Shown in pieces: positions 8,246-17,149 of a DNA stretch of 44,538 nt. The notes beneath the pieces were generated by a model. It was not told the DNA's origin. It saw only the letters and a list, made by a program, of their open reading frames with translations, and ran no database searches. This DNA is from Candidatus Cryptoclostridium obscurum (GTDB lineage: Bacteria; Bacillota; Dehalobacteriia; UBA7702). The first letter of the stretch is position 1; each line of letters begins with the position of its first letter. The translations under genes were made by a program, and so were the position numbers. The stretch spans positions 1 to 44,538 of the forward strand of contig CAJFVQ010000006.1 of the NCBI GenBank assembly GCA_904420535.1, read 5' to 3'.

Positions 8246-9823
8246 ATGCGTTTTATTGACGGAGAGTGTTCCCGCAATATGGATCGGGAAGCCATGGAAA
8301 AATACGGGCTTGATACGTTGGTTCTTATGGAAAATGCGGGACTTCGCGGAGCAGATTTGATTGCGGAAAAATTTCCCCTTGAATATAAAAAAGTGAAAAT
8401 TGCCATTGTGATAGGGAAAGGCAATAATGGTGGTGATGCCCTTGTGGTCGCACGTCATCTTTATAACAAAGGATATGATATTCAATTATTTTGCCCTTAC
8501 CGTCCTTCAGAGTTTTCCCCTGCGGCTGCGGCTAATTATACGACAGTGGAAACTATGGGGATTCCAGTGAAATTCATTACTAATGAGCGTGAACTTTTAA
8601 TTTTTAAAGTGATGCTTCTCTCTTCCCACTGTGTAGTAGACGGCCTTTTTGGCTCAGGATTTCACGGTACCATGACTGGGATCGCCGCTGATATCGTCAA
8701 TGTAATTAATGAGGCAAAACGTCCTGTTTTCGCATTGGATATTCCTTCTGGTGTCGATGGTGACGACGGATCTGTGAGCGGTCCTGCCATAAAAGCCCGC
8801 TGGACTGTAACCTTTGCTTTGCCCAAACGAGGTAATATCCTTTCTCCCGGCGGTGAATACAACGGCGAGCTGACCGTCGTAGATATTTCATTTCCGCGGG
8901 AATTGACGGAAGAAAAAGAAAATGATGATATCATCATCGATGAAACATGGGCTTTGGCAAAAATGCGCCCCAGAAAATCAGAAAGCCACAAAGGGCTTTA
9001 CGGTCATGTGTTAGTTGCCGGAGGTTCCGACGGCATGGCTGGTTCTTTAATCTTGGCGGGAAAAGGCGCCTTAAAAAGCGGTGCGGGCCTCGTTACATAT
9101 ATGATGCCTCAGAGCCTTTATCCCGCTGTTGCTTCGCACAATATGGAGGCTATGACGATTACCTTGCCGGAAAATGAAGAAGGTTCCCTGACGGAAGAAT
9201 CTGCAGAATTTTTGCTGAAACAGACCGGAAATAAAATTCTTGTTATGGGGATGGGGTTGTCCCGTCACGAAGATTCTAAGGCTTTTGTGAAAAAAGTATT
9301 GGATCATTATAATTGTCCCATGGTAATGGATGCCGACGCTTTAATGGCCTTGGGAGAATTGGGAGAACGAAAGAAAAGTTCGCATCCTCTGATTTTAACG
9401 CCTCATCCCGGTGAAATGGCGCGTCTTTTGGGTTGGAGTATCCGTGAAGTACAGGAAAAAAGAATCCAGGCGGTGACGGAGGCCGCCAAAAAATACGATG
9501 CTGTGGTGGTGTTGAAGGGGAATAAAACAATGATCGCTACCCCCGGCGGCAAGCTTATGGTGAATCTTACCGGTAATGCGGGAATGGCTACCTGCGGTAT
9601 GGGAGACGTATTGGCCGGGATCATCGGCGGACTGCTTGGACAAGGATTAGATCCTTCTTCCGCAGCGGCTTTGGGTGTTTATTTTCATGGTCTGGCTGGA
9701 GATTGGGCAGCAGCGGAAAAGAGTCAAATGGGTCTCAATGCCGGCGATATTTTGGAATATCTTCCCAAGGTTCTTAGAGATTATGAAGCAAAATTGAAGG
9801 AGGTCGCTACCGATGTCCTATAA
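8246..9823 (+). CDS. nnr: Bifunctional NAD(P)HX epimerase/dehydratase
   Basis: The 525-residue protein fuses two repair enzymes for hydrated NAD(P)H. The N-terminal YjeF_N epimerase domain (about 1-215) has GKGNNGGDA (57-65) and DIPSGVDGDDG. The C-terminal ADP-dependent (S)-NAD(P)HX dehydratase (about 230-515) has LTPHPGEMARL, KGNKTMI and GNAGMATCGMGDVLAG with D454. It restores NAD(P)H from its spontaneously or enzymatically hydrated forms. RBS AAGGAGGAAG precedes the ATG. The last 11 nt overlap alr, whose ribosome site lies inside this gene. Confidence 0.95.
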   Translation: MRFIDGECSRNMDREAMEKYGLDTLVLMENAGLRGADLIAEKFPLEYKKVKIAIVIGKGNNGGDALVVARHLYNKGYDIQLFCPYRPSEFSPAAAANYTTVETMGIPVKFITNERELLIFKVMLLSSHCVVDGLFGSGFHGTMTGIAADIVNVINEAKRPVFALDIPSGVDGDDGSVSGPAIKARWTVTFALPKRGNILSPGGEYNGELTVVDISFPRELTEEKENDDIIIDETWALAKMRPRKSESHKGLYGHVLVAGGSDGMAGSLILAGKGALKSGAGLVTYMMPQSLYPAVASHNMEAMTITLPENEEGSLTEESAEFLLKQTGNKILVMGMGLSRHEDSKAFVKKVLDHYNCPMVMDADALMALGELGERKKSSHPLILTPHPGEMARLLGWSIREVQEKRIQAVTEAAKKYDAVVVLKGNKTMIATPGGKLMVNLTGNAGMATCGMGDVLAGIIGGLLGQGLDPSSAAALGVYFHGLAGDWAAAEKSQMGLNAGDILEYLPKVLRDYEAKLKEVATDVL

Positions 9824-10928
9824 TCGGGCGGAATACGATACAGAGGCGCTGCGTCACAATGTTGCCTTGGCGCGGGAACTGGTTGGGCCAAAATGCAAAA
9901 TCCTGGCAGCGGTCAAGGCCAACGGTTACGGTATGGGAGCCATACCCATGGCTCATACTTTATTGGAGGAAGGCGTCGACTATTTGGCGGTAGCAATTTT
10001 AGAAGAGGCTTTGGAGCTTCGGGCCAATGGCATAACCGCTCCAATTCTTGTTTTTGGGGCAATTCCTCCCAAAGAAATGGCAAAAGCGGTTTATAATGAG
10101 ATCACACTTACGATATATAGTTTTGAAGGCGCCTGTATGGCAGATTATCTTAGCGGTGAATTGGGGAAAAAGGCCCGAGTTCATATTAAACTCGATACGG
10201 GAATGCATCGACTGGGATTCCCTTTGCGTGAGGACTCCCTCGGCAAAATCAAAGTAATTTCCGAAATGCCCAACCTTGATGTAGAAGGAATTTTCTCCCA
10301 TCTGTCGCAAGCTGACTGTTCCGAAATATTTACTCAAAAACAAATTGCGTCCTTTCGGCGTTTTGTTGATACCTTGGAACAGGGGGGCGTTCATTTTCGT
10401 CTCCGTCATTTGGCCAATAGCGTGGGGATTCTTGATTTTCCCGAGTCTCATTTCGATATGGTGCGGGCTGGTATTATGCTTCATGGGTTTGGTTCGCAAT
10501 CGAAAAATTCTCAAAAATTGAAAGAGGTCATGTCGTTAAAAAGCGCCGTTGTACGTCTTCATGATGTTGATCCCGGTGCAGAAATCAGTTATACAGGCAG
10601 CTATAAAGCGACTTCGCTGCGGCGAATTGCCACGGTTCCCATTGGGTATGCTGATGGATATTTCCGTTGTTTGTCCAATAAAGCTTGGGTATTGGTGGGG
10701 GGGAAACGTGTTCCCCAGGTTGGTAATATTTGTATGGACCAGTTGATGATTGATGTGACCGAAGTTCCTGATGTGAATATAGGCGACGAGGTCGTTTTGA
10801 TTGGATCCCAAGGGGATGAAACGATTTCTTGTAGTGAGGTTGCTAATTGGGCTGGTACTATTACTTATGAGATCTTAACCTCCCTGAAAAGAGTGCCGAA
10901 ATATTATTATTTTGAAGATGACGACTGA
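9813..10928 (+). CDS. alr: Alanine racemase
   Basis: The 371-residue fold-type III PLP enzyme has the cofactor lysine K35 in AAVKANGYGMG, the LDTGMHRLGF block, VPIGYADGYFR and GNICMDQLMIDVT. It interconverts L- and D-alanine for peptidoglycan precursor synthesis. AAGGAGG at 9797-9803 lies inside the end of nnr and the ATG at 9813 overlaps that gene, so the two are coupled. Confidence 0.95.
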   Translation: MSYNRAEYDTEALRHNVALARELVGPKCKILAAVKANGYGMGAIPMAHTLLEEGVDYLAVAILEEALELRANGITAPILVFGAIPPKEMAKAVYNEITLTIYSFEGACMADYLSGELGKKARVHIKLDTGMHRLGFPLREDSLGKIKVISEMPNLDVEGIFSHLSQADCSEIFTQKQIASFRRFVDTLEQGGVHFRLRHLANSVGILDFPESHFDMVRAGIMLHGFGSQSKNSQKLKEVMSLKSAVVRLHDVDPGAEISYTGSYKATSLRRIATVPIGYADGYFRCLSNKAWVLVGGKRVPQVGNICMDQLMIDVTEVPDVNIGDEVVLIGSQGDETISCSEVANWAGTITYEILTSLKRVPKYYYFEDDD

Positions 10929-10975
10929 CAAAAACATACTCCCCTGCATAAAATAAATAATGGGGAGGTGTTCAT

Positions 10976-11647
10976 ATGGCAAAAAAACCTGTGATTGCCA
11001 TTGTCTTTCATGAAAAAATCAATGATTATTATGGTGACGCACTGGAACAATTGGGGGGAATTCCTATTTACCTCCAGCCGGGAAAAGAAGCATTTTTATC
11101 TCCCTGGATTGACGGTGTAATGTTAACGGGTGGCGGTGACCCTATGGCTTCTTTGTTTGGTGAGGCCAAAATAACGGAAAGTGCCGTTCCGGATGTGCGC
11201 AGAGATTTATTTGAAATTCAAGTTGTTCGGCATTGTGTAGAAAAAAACATTCCTTTGCTGGGCATTTGTCGTGGTATGCAGATGATAAACATTGCATTGG
11301 GCGGTGATATTCATCAGGACATTACACGATGTTATGGTTCTAGCTTAGAGCATCGTCAACAAGGGAATTACCATATTCCCAGTCATCGTATCCGTATTGT
11401 GGAAAAATCTCATCTCCACCGTTTATGGAATCGAAATTCTTTGATGGTGAATAGCTGTCATCATCAGTGTGTGAGGCGGTTGGGAAAAGGTCTTGTTGCA
11501 TCGGCTTATGCTGATGATGGTGTAATTGAAGCTTTGGAAGGACAGGGGATCATGGCAGTGCAGTACCATCCCGAACGGATGTATCCCCGTCTGGAAGAAT
11601 CTCTTTTGTTTGAAGATTTGATCAAGAGGGCGAAAGGTTTATTATGA
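10976..11647 (+). CDS. Class I glutamine amidotransferase-like hydrolase (peptidase C26)
   Basis: The 223-residue protein belongs to the PuuD-like C26 family of gamma-glutamyl hydrolases. The nucleophile C98 is in LLGICRGMQMIN, and the His/Glu partners are H198 and E200 in QYHPE. The start has GGGGAGG, which can pair with CTCCCC 23 nt upstream. The natural substrate could be gamma-glutamyl-GABA or another gamma-glutamyl amide; no polyamine genes are adjacent. The stop overlaps the next gene by ATGA. Confidence 0.88.
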   Translation: MAKKPVIAIVFHEKINDYYGDALEQLGGIPIYLQPGKEAFLSPWIDGVMLTGGGDPMASLFGEAKITESAVPDVRRDLFEIQVVRHCVEKNIPLLGICRGMQMINIALGGDIHQDITRCYGSSLEHRQQGNYHIPSHRIRIVEKSHLHRLWNRNSLMVNSCHHQCVRRLGKGLVASAYADDGVIEALEGQGIMAVQYHPERMYPRLEESLLFEDLIKRAKGLL

Positions 11648-12234
11648 TTATCCATCGAAAAGAAGAACTGATTCGTTTGGAACAGTCCTTGCAAGGTTGT
11701 GGAAAATGCCCGCTGGGACCGACCCGAACGAATTTGGTTTTTGGTCGCGGTAGCGAAACAGGAAAAATTATGTTAATCGGTGAAGGTCCTGGTGAACAAG
11801 AAGACCTACAAGGTGTTCCTTTTGTGGGTAAAGCGGGGCAGTTATTGGACAAGATTCTCGCGGCAGCGGAGTTGTTAGAAGAGGAGTGCTATATTTGTAA
11901 TATTGTGAAATGTCGTCCACCCCAAAACAGAGTGCCGGCTCCCGAAGAAGTAGAAGCCTGTCTGCCGTATTTAAGATTGCAATTCGGGGCAATTCGCCCT
12001 TGGATTGTCGTGCTGCTTGGAGCCTCTGCGGCAAAAGCTATCATTGATCCGAAACTTGCTATTACCAAAGCGCGGGGCAAATGGGTAAAAAAAGGAGATT
12101 ATCTTTTTATGCCGACGTTCCATCCTGCAGCATTGCTGCGCGATCCTGGGAAAAAAGCCCCGGTTTGGCAGGATTTCCAGGAGATCAAACGGGTATATGA
12201 AGAAATGAAAGCAACCAAAGGTGAAACAGAATGA
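11644..12234 (+). CDS. Family 4 uracil-DNA glycosylase
   Basis: The 196-residue protein has the iron-sulfur UDG layout: CGKCPLGPTR (C19, C22), GEGPGEQEDLQGVPFVGKAG, CNIVKCRPPQNR (C85, C90), C106, and a C-terminal HPAALLRDP. Family 4 enzymes remove uracil from DNA and carry a [4Fe-4S] cluster on four cysteines. It is joined by ATGA overlaps to both neighbours, inside the run that leads to the t6A genes. Confidence 0.93.
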   Translation: MIIHRKEELIRLEQSLQGCGKCPLGPTRTNLVFGRGSETGKIMLIGEGPGEQEDLQGVPFVGKAGQLLDKILAAAELLEEECYICNIVKCRPPQNRVPAPEEVEACLPYLRLQFGAIRPWIVVLLGASAAKAIIDPKLAITKARGKWVKKGDYLFMPTFHPAALLRDPGKKAPVWQDFQEIKRVYEEMKATKGETE

Positions 12235-12707
12235 CATACACTGTGATTTCCCATTGTTATGAAGATACTTTTGCCATCGGCCGCAATTTTGGTCCTTATT
12301 GTGAAGACGGATTGATTTTTATGTTAGACGGTGATCTGGCTGCGGGGAAAACGGTTTTTGCCAAAGGATTAGGGGATGGCTTGGGCGTCAAAGGAACGAT
12401 CAAAAGCCCTTCCTATACTTTGATGTGCAGCTATGAAGGAACATTTCCTTTTTATCATTTTGACGCTTACCATCTCAATGGTATGGATGATTTTTACGAT
12501 TTGGGATTCGATGAGTTCTTAGAAGAGGGAGTTGCTCTGATCGAGTGGTCCTCGGTCATTGCCGACGAATTTCCTTATAATTTTATCCATCTTTCCATCA
12601 TACAGGGTGAAACCGAAGATGATAGAATTCTGACTTTTACTGCCCATGGCGATGGGTGCAAAGAAATATTGGAGGATTGGTGGCATCATGAAAATTTTGG
12701 CCTTTGA
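12231..12707 (+). CDS. tsaE: tRNA t6A synthesis ATPase TsaE
   Basis: The 158-residue protein has the Walker A motif GDLAAGKT (34-41), the SPSYTL switch-like segment and HFDAYHLNG typical of TsaE. It supports the TsaB-TsaD complex that adds threonylcarbamoyl to A37 of ANN-reading tRNAs. It overlaps UDG by ATGA at its start and runs 20 nt into the tsaB/rimI gene. Confidence 0.93.
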   Translation: MTYTVISHCYEDTFAIGRNFGPYCEDGLIFMLDGDLAAGKTVFAKGLGDGLGVKGTIKSPSYTLMCSYEGTFPFYHFDAYHLNGMDDFYDLGFDEFLEEGVALIEWSSVIADEFPYNFIHLSIIQGETEDDRILTFTAHGDGCKEILEDWWHHENFGL

Positions 12708-13833
12708 TTGCAGTAGTAAAACCATGGCCGCAGCTTTGGCAGAAGATGAGACGGTCGTTGCCTCGGCCTTTCAAGACGAAAACAGAAAACATGCGCCGTA
12801 TTTGATGCCTATGATTGAAGAATTGCTAGAAAAAGTGGGGTGGAAACCCAAGGATCTGCATTTGATTGCCGTTACCGCTGGTCCCGGTTCTTTTACCGGT
12901 TTACGGATTGGAGTTTCCACAGCCAAAGGGTTTGCCGATACGCTGGACATTCCCATGGTATCTTTGCCCAGTCTTGATGTGCTCGCCGGCAGTTTTTGGG
13001 ATGAAAAAACCATCGTCGTTCCCATGCTTGATGCCCGTAAGCACCAGGTCTATGCTGCGGTATTTGACAACCGAAGGGGCGAGATGAAAAAAATCATGGC
13101 GGATACCCCCATCTCTCCCTTGGAAGAATTATCTCCATTTCTGAAGTATTACCAGGATATTCTCTTTGTGGGAGATGCGGTTCCTGGATGGAAGCAACAA
13201 CTCATCGACTGTTACGGCAACCGTGCGCGCTTTGTCGATCATGAGCAAAACGGTATCCATGGAGAAAGTCTCATTGCGATTGCTGCAAAAAAATCTCCGA
13301 AAGATTTCGTATCTGATATCGCTCCTATTTATTTGCGGGGAGTAGACGCTAAAGCAAAATTTCTCAATGCCCGTTTTTTCCCGCTGCAAGAAGGGGATAT
13401 CGAGGAATTAATGGAAGTAGAGCGAGGTGCTTTTTCTTCTCCTTGGTCCGAAGGTATGTTTCGTGATGAGCTGCATAACCATTTTTCAGAATATTGGATT
13501 ATCCGTACTGACGGTAAATTAACGGCTTATGGCGGATTTTGGCATATTGGGAAAGAATGTCATGTGACTAATATCGCCGTTCATCCCGATTATCGTCACT
13601 TGGGACAAGGTACCTTGATGGTTCAGCATCTGATTGCCAGAGCCCAAGCGGTTGGTGCCGCTGCCATTACCTTGGAAGTGCGTGTTTCCAACGAGCAGGC
13701 CATTCGAATCTATCACAGAGCCGGTTTTCGGGAAGAAGGCATACGCCCCCGTTACTATAACGATAACGGGGAGGACGCTATGGTGATGTGGCTTCGTTTT
13801 CCTGAGGATGAAAAAGAAAAACCTTGGAGCTAA
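12688..13833 (+). CDS. tsaB/rimI: TsaB-RimI fusion protein
   Basis: I start at ATG 12688 (MKILAFDCSSKTM), after GGAGG at 12671; an upstream in-frame start at 12646 would add 14 residues from within tsaE. The 381-residue product joins TsaB (about 1-222: FDCSSKTM, VTAGPGSFTGLRIG) to a RimI-type GNAT acetyltransferase (about 232-381: AFSSPWSEGMF, VHPDYRHLGQGTLM, NEQAIRIYHRAGF). TsaB is the catalytically inactive partner of TsaD in t6A formation. RimI acetylates protein N termini such as ribosomal S18. The fusion sits between tsaE and tsaD. Confidence 0.93.
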   Translation: MKILAFDCSSKTMAAALAEDETVVASAFQDENRKHAPYLMPMIEELLEKVGWKPKDLHLIAVTAGPGSFTGLRIGVSTAKGFADTLDIPMVSLPSLDVLAGSFWDEKTIVVPMLDARKHQVYAAVFDNRRGEMKKIMADTPISPLEELSPFLKYYQDILFVGDAVPGWKQQLIDCYGNRARFVDHEQNGIHGESLIAIAAKKSPKDFVSDIAPIYLRGVDAKAKFLNARFFPLQEGDIEELMEVERGAFSSPWSEGMFRDELHNHFSEYWIIRTDGKLTAYGGFWHIGKECHVTNIAVHPDYRHLGQGTLMVQHLIARAQAVGAAAITLEVRVSNEQAIRIYHRAGFREEGIRPRYYNDNGEDAMVMWLRFPEDEKEKPWS

Positions 13834-13838
13834 GATCT

Positions 13839-14858
13839 ATGAGTATTGCTATTTTGGCCATTGAATCCAGCTGCGACGAGACTTCCGCAGCAGTAGTCAT
13901 CGATGGAAAGGAAATCAAATCAAATATTATTTATACGCAAATCGCCACCCATAAAGCTTATGGCGGTGTAGTACCGGAAATCGCATCTCGAGAACATTTG
14001 CGGAAAATTTCTTCTGTGGTAAAAGAAGCAATCCGTGTCAGTAATGTGCCGATGGAATCGCTGGATGCCATTGCTGTGACGAAGGGGCCTGGGCTCATCG
14101 GCTCTCTTTTGGTCGGTGTGTCTTATGCAAAAGCGATGGCTTTTTCCCTGGGAATCCCTCTGATCGGCGTTCACCATCTATCGGGCCATTTGTATGGCGG
14201 CATCATGTCGGCGGAGCAACTGGAACCACCTTTGGTTGCATTAATTGCATCCGGCGGTCATAGCACGTTGGTATTTATGAAAGATCATTTGAATTTTGAA
14301 GTCATGGGGGAAACCCGGGATGACGCTGCGGGAGAAGTTCTCGATAAAGTGGCCCGCGCTTTGGGGCTTCCATATCCAGGTGGCGCTGCTTTGGAGCATA
14401 TGGCGATGGAAGGAGATCGAACTGCCATTGATTTTCCCCGGGCATGGCTTGACGAGAATTCTTTTGATTTTAGTTTCAGTGGTTTGAAATCCAGTGTGCT
14501 TAATTACTTAAATCGGGCTGCTATGAAAGGTGAAAATCCTTGTTTCCCCGATGTTGCTGCTTCGTTTCAAGAAGCGCTCTTTGAGGTACTGGCTGTAAAA
14601 TCCGTAAAGGCCTGCAAAGAACGATCCTGTTACGATCTGGTGTTGTCCGGTGGTGTTGCGGCGAATAATCGTTTAAAAGAGATGATTGGTTCTTTGGCTG
14701 CTGAAAATGATATTCGTTTCCATTATCCTCCAAAAGTTTTATGCACTGATAATGCAGCAATGATTGGGAGCGTTGCATATTATAAGTTTATACAAAACGA
14801 TTTCAGCAGGAGTTCTCTCAATGCTTTTGCAAATTTAAACCTTGAAGATGAAAAATAA
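13839..14858 (+). CDS. tsaD: tRNA N6-threonylcarbamoyltransferase TsaD
   Basis: The start at ATG 13839 (MSIAILAIESSCDETS) follows GGAG with proper spacing; a TTG at 13824 would overlap the upstream gene and add five odd residues. The 339-residue ASKHA-fold protein has the metal-binding pair H113/H117 in HHLSGH, then LIASGGHSTL, GLPYPGG and LSGGVAANNRL. It transfers the threonylcarbamoyl group to tRNA A37. It ends the acpS-to-tsaD run; the next 285 bp hold DnaA boxes and no gene. Confidence 0.95.
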   Translation: MSIAILAIESSCDETSAAVVIDGKEIKSNIIYTQIATHKAYGGVVPEIASREHLRKISSVVKEAIRVSNVPMESLDAIAVTKGPGLIGSLLVGVSYAKAMAFSLGIPLIGVHHLSGHLYGGIMSAEQLEPPLVALIASGGHSTLVFMKDHLNFEVMGETRDDAAGEVLDKVARALGLPYPGGAALEHMAMEGDRTAIDFPRAWLDENSFDFSFSGLKSSVLNYLNRAAMKGENPCFPDVAASFQEALFEVLAVKSVKACKERSCYDLVLSGGVAANNRLKEMIGSLAAENDIRFHYPPKVLCTDNAAMIGSVAYYKFIQNDFSRSSLNAFANLNLEDEK

Positions 14859-14912
14859 ACTGGGTTTATACGGATATTGCATATTATTCATGTATAAATT
14901 ATTTTTTGAAAT

Positions 14913-15050
14913 TGTGGATAATGTGCACAATTTTTTTGATAACTCTTGATTTTACTAGTTTTTTCATAAAGGAAACATCGTAAAAATGTGGATAAAATTG
15001 TGGACAAGTTAAGAAATGCCTGGTATCGAGTGTATGAGAAATTATCCAAA
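14913..15050. promoter_or_regulatory. Cluster of DnaA-box-like sites in AT-rich spacer
   Basis: The spacer between tsaD and the radical SAM gene (14859-15143) has no gene. It holds two perfect DnaA boxes read as TGTGGATAA (14913-14921 and 14987-14995), a one-mismatch box TGTGGACAA (14999-15007), and TTATCCAAA in the other orientation (15042-15050). The DNA around them is very AT-rich. This might be a DnaA-binding regulatory or titration site; no dnaA, dnaN or gyrase genes are near, so an origin is not supported. Confidence 0.5.
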
Positions 15051-15143
15051 ATTTTACTGGGATTTTTTTAATTCCTGCTTGTGAAATTGTTGTTTTTGAA
15101 TATATATTTAAATATTGAATAAAATGGCCGAAAGGAAATTATT

Positions 15144-16436
15144 ATGGAAGAGGATCTCCGGTATCATTTCTTACAAGAAATTTCGGATCATAATATTTTA
15201 GCTTTGACGTCTCGCTGTAATGTCCACTGTCGTTTTTGCAGTCATGGAAACAATCCACCGGGAACCCAAGTTTATATGGGGGGAAGCCGTAATTTAGACG
15301 AAGTAATGTTATCGTTGGATTTTTTGGATCCCCATCGCGATATCATTATTGGTGAAAGCGCTAGTCCCGTTTGTGAAGGGGAGCCCTTTCTTTTTAAAGA
15401 CCTTCGGCAAGTATTAACGGCAATTCGCAAGAAATTCCCCCGTACGACCATCCGTATTACCACCAATGGAACTTTTTTAACGGAAGCGACAATCGCTTGG
15501 CTAAAGGAGTTGTCGCCCCTCCACATCAATCTTTCGTTGAATACCTTATCCCATCGTGATATGGTCATGAGTGACGCCTCCGATGTTGCTGTAAAGGCGC
15601 CTCCACTGCTAAAAAAGGCAGAAATTCCCTTTCAAGGCAGTGTGGTGTTGATACCGGAAATTACAGGGTGGGAGGATATCAAACGTACTGCTTGTTTCCT
15701 TCATGAAAACGGAGCAGAACTAGTACGCCTGTTGCTTCCCGGATACAGCCGTATTGCTCCCTTGGAGCGGTGCTATGATTGGGGGGAGCGGCAACGCTTT
15801 GCGATGGAGTTAATTGACGCTTTGCCCGGCGTTAATTTGTTGGAACCGCCTGTATATGACAATTCGCTTCCATTGATTTACGGGATCCTGCCGAATTCTC
15901 CTGCGGATCATGGGCAATTGCAAAAAGGAGATTTAATCCAGGATGTTAACGGTGTAAAACCATGGAACCGCTACGACGCCTGGCGAAGAATTGCTCGTGA
16001 AACCAGTTGCCGTTTGACGATTTGCCGGGGGAACAATACTTTTTCTGTTTTTCTAGAGAAAGCCAAGGGAAATGGTGGCGGCATTGTATTTTTGAATGAT
16101 CTTGATCCGGTGCGGTTAGAACGAATTGCATTGATTCATGAGCAGCAACAGGGTAACGGTATTCTTTTCTGTTCTGCCATGGGGCGGCCTTATCTTGAGT
16201 CCAATATTCCTCTTTTTCCTATTTTGCGCGACCTTGCGCTTGTCACAGTGGAAAATCACTATTTTGGCGGTAATATCGGAGCCGCCGGATTGCTTACTGT
16301 GGAGGATTATGAGAGAGCTGCCGCAAATTTCCATTTTGATTATGCTTTTTTGCCGGAAGAATCTTTTAGTAGTAAGGGAAAAGATCTCGCAGGCGTTTCT
16401 GAAGACGCACTTTCTTTTACGCACTGGATTTGTTAA
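15144..16436 (+). CDS. Radical SAM protein with PDZ and DUF512-like domains
   Basis: This 430-residue protein starts with a radical SAM core whose cluster motif is C25-x3-C29-x2-C32 (SRCNVHCRFCSHG). A PDZ-like domain follows (about 240-315: YGILPNSPADHGQLQKGDLI, DVNGVKPW). The C-terminal part has VENHYFGGNIGAAGLLTVED, resembling the FG-x-x-x-TVAGLLTG end of DUF512 proteins. Known DUF512 proteins put the PDZ domain first, so the order here looks rearranged. The radical chemistry and substrate are unknown. AAAGGAAA precedes the ATG. The next gene starts 15 nt after its stop. Confidence 0.82.
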   Translation: MEEDLRYHFLQEISDHNILALTSRCNVHCRFCSHGNNPPGTQVYMGGSRNLDEVMLSLDFLDPHRDIIIGESASPVCEGEPFLFKDLRQVLTAIRKKFPRTTIRITTNGTFLTEATIAWLKELSPLHINLSLNTLSHRDMVMSDASDVAVKAPPLLKKAEIPFQGSVVLIPEITGWEDIKRTACFLHENGAELVRLLLPGYSRIAPLERCYDWGERQRFAMELIDALPGVNLLEPPVYDNSLPLIYGILPNSPADHGQLQKGDLIQDVNGVKPWNRYDAWRRIARETSCRLTICRGNNTFSVFLEKAKGNGGGIVFLNDLDPVRLERIALIHEQQQGNGILFCSAMGRPYLESNIPLFPILRDLALVTVENHYFGGNIGAAGLLTVEDYERAAANFHFDYAFLPEESFSSKGKDLAGVSEDALSFTHWIC

Positions 16437-16451
16437 AAAGGGGAGAAATAT

Positions 16452-17018
16452 ATGACAAAACATGAAATTCGCAGAGAAATCTTTCAGCAGAGAGATTCCA
16501 TGACGCCGGAAGAAGTTCGAGAAAAAAGTGAAAAGGTGTGTCTCTATTTGGAGGAGTATACCAATGATGAACGCTGTAAAACCGTTATGGTATATTTACC
16601 CACGGGGAACGAAACAGATATTTGGCCGTTGATCAAAAAACTTTTGACCCAGGGAAAACGGATCGCCGCACCTCTGTGTGTTTCTCCTGGTGTGATGGTT
16701 CCATGCCTGATTGATGATTTGGAAAAGGATATCGCCCCGGGATTTTATGGGATTATGGCTCCCATACAGCGGCGAGAAATTCCTTTGGACGAGATTGATC
16801 TTATCATTATTCCTGGAGTGGGATTTGACAGAGAGGGCAATCGACTGGGATACGGTGGCGGTTATTACGACCGTTTCTTACCTCGTCTGCGGAAGAATTG
16901 TGATAAAATTGCCATTTGCTATGAATTTCAAATGCGCGACGATCTGGTGCCGGAACCTCATGATTTTCCTATTGCTATCATCATTACGGAAAATGGAATT
17001 CTTAAAATTCCGGAATGA
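16452..17018 (+). CDS. 5-formyltetrahydrofolate cyclo-ligase
   Basis: The 188-residue protein has the family marks: an N-terminal KHEIRREIFQQRD, VMVYLPTGNETD, the LIIIPGVGFDREGNRLGYGGGYYDR block and a short C-terminal strand. It converts 5-formyl-THF to 5,10-methenyl-THF with ATP, returning folate to the one-carbon pool. GGGGAG lies upstream of the ATG, and it probably shares a transcript with the radical SAM gene. Confidence 0.93.
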   Translation: MTKHEIRREIFQQRDSMTPEEVREKSEKVCLYLEEYTNDERCKTVMVYLPTGNETDIWPLIKKLLTQGKRIAAPLCVSPGVMVPCLIDDLEKDIAPGFYGIMAPIQRREIPLDEIDLIIIPGVGFDREGNRLGYGGGYYDRFLPRLRKNCDKIAICYEFQMRDDLVPEPHDFPIAIIITENGILKIPE

Positions 17019-17043
17019 TTCTGAAAAAATTTCCTTAATTACC

Positions 17044-17071
17044 TTGACATTGGAAAAAAAGTGTGTATAAT
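17044..17071 (+). promoter_or_regulatory. groESL promoter
   Basis: TTGACA (17044-17049) and TATAAT (17066-17071) are both perfect consensus hexamers, with a 16-bp spacer. The CIRCE element starts six bases after the -10 box, so it overlaps the likely start of transcription. Confidence 0.85.
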
Positions 17072-17076
17072 AATTA

Positions 17077-17103
17077 TTAGCACTCAACAAGAGTGAGTGC
17101 TAA
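17077..17103. promoter_or_regulatory. CIRCE element (HrcA operator)
   Basis: TTAGCACTC (17077-17085), a 9-bp spacer and GAGTGCTAA (17095-17103) form the perfect CIRCE inverted repeat. HrcA should bind here and repress groESL in the absence of heat stress. Confidence 0.97.
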
Positions 17104-17149
17104 TCAAGACAAAAAAGTATTGATATAAATTTAAAGGAGGAATTCTTAA

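Noticed and set aside
14859-15143. Chromosomal origin (oriC)
   Set aside because: DnaA boxes are present, but no dnaA, dnaN, rpmH or gyr genes are nearby, so an origin cannot be claimed.
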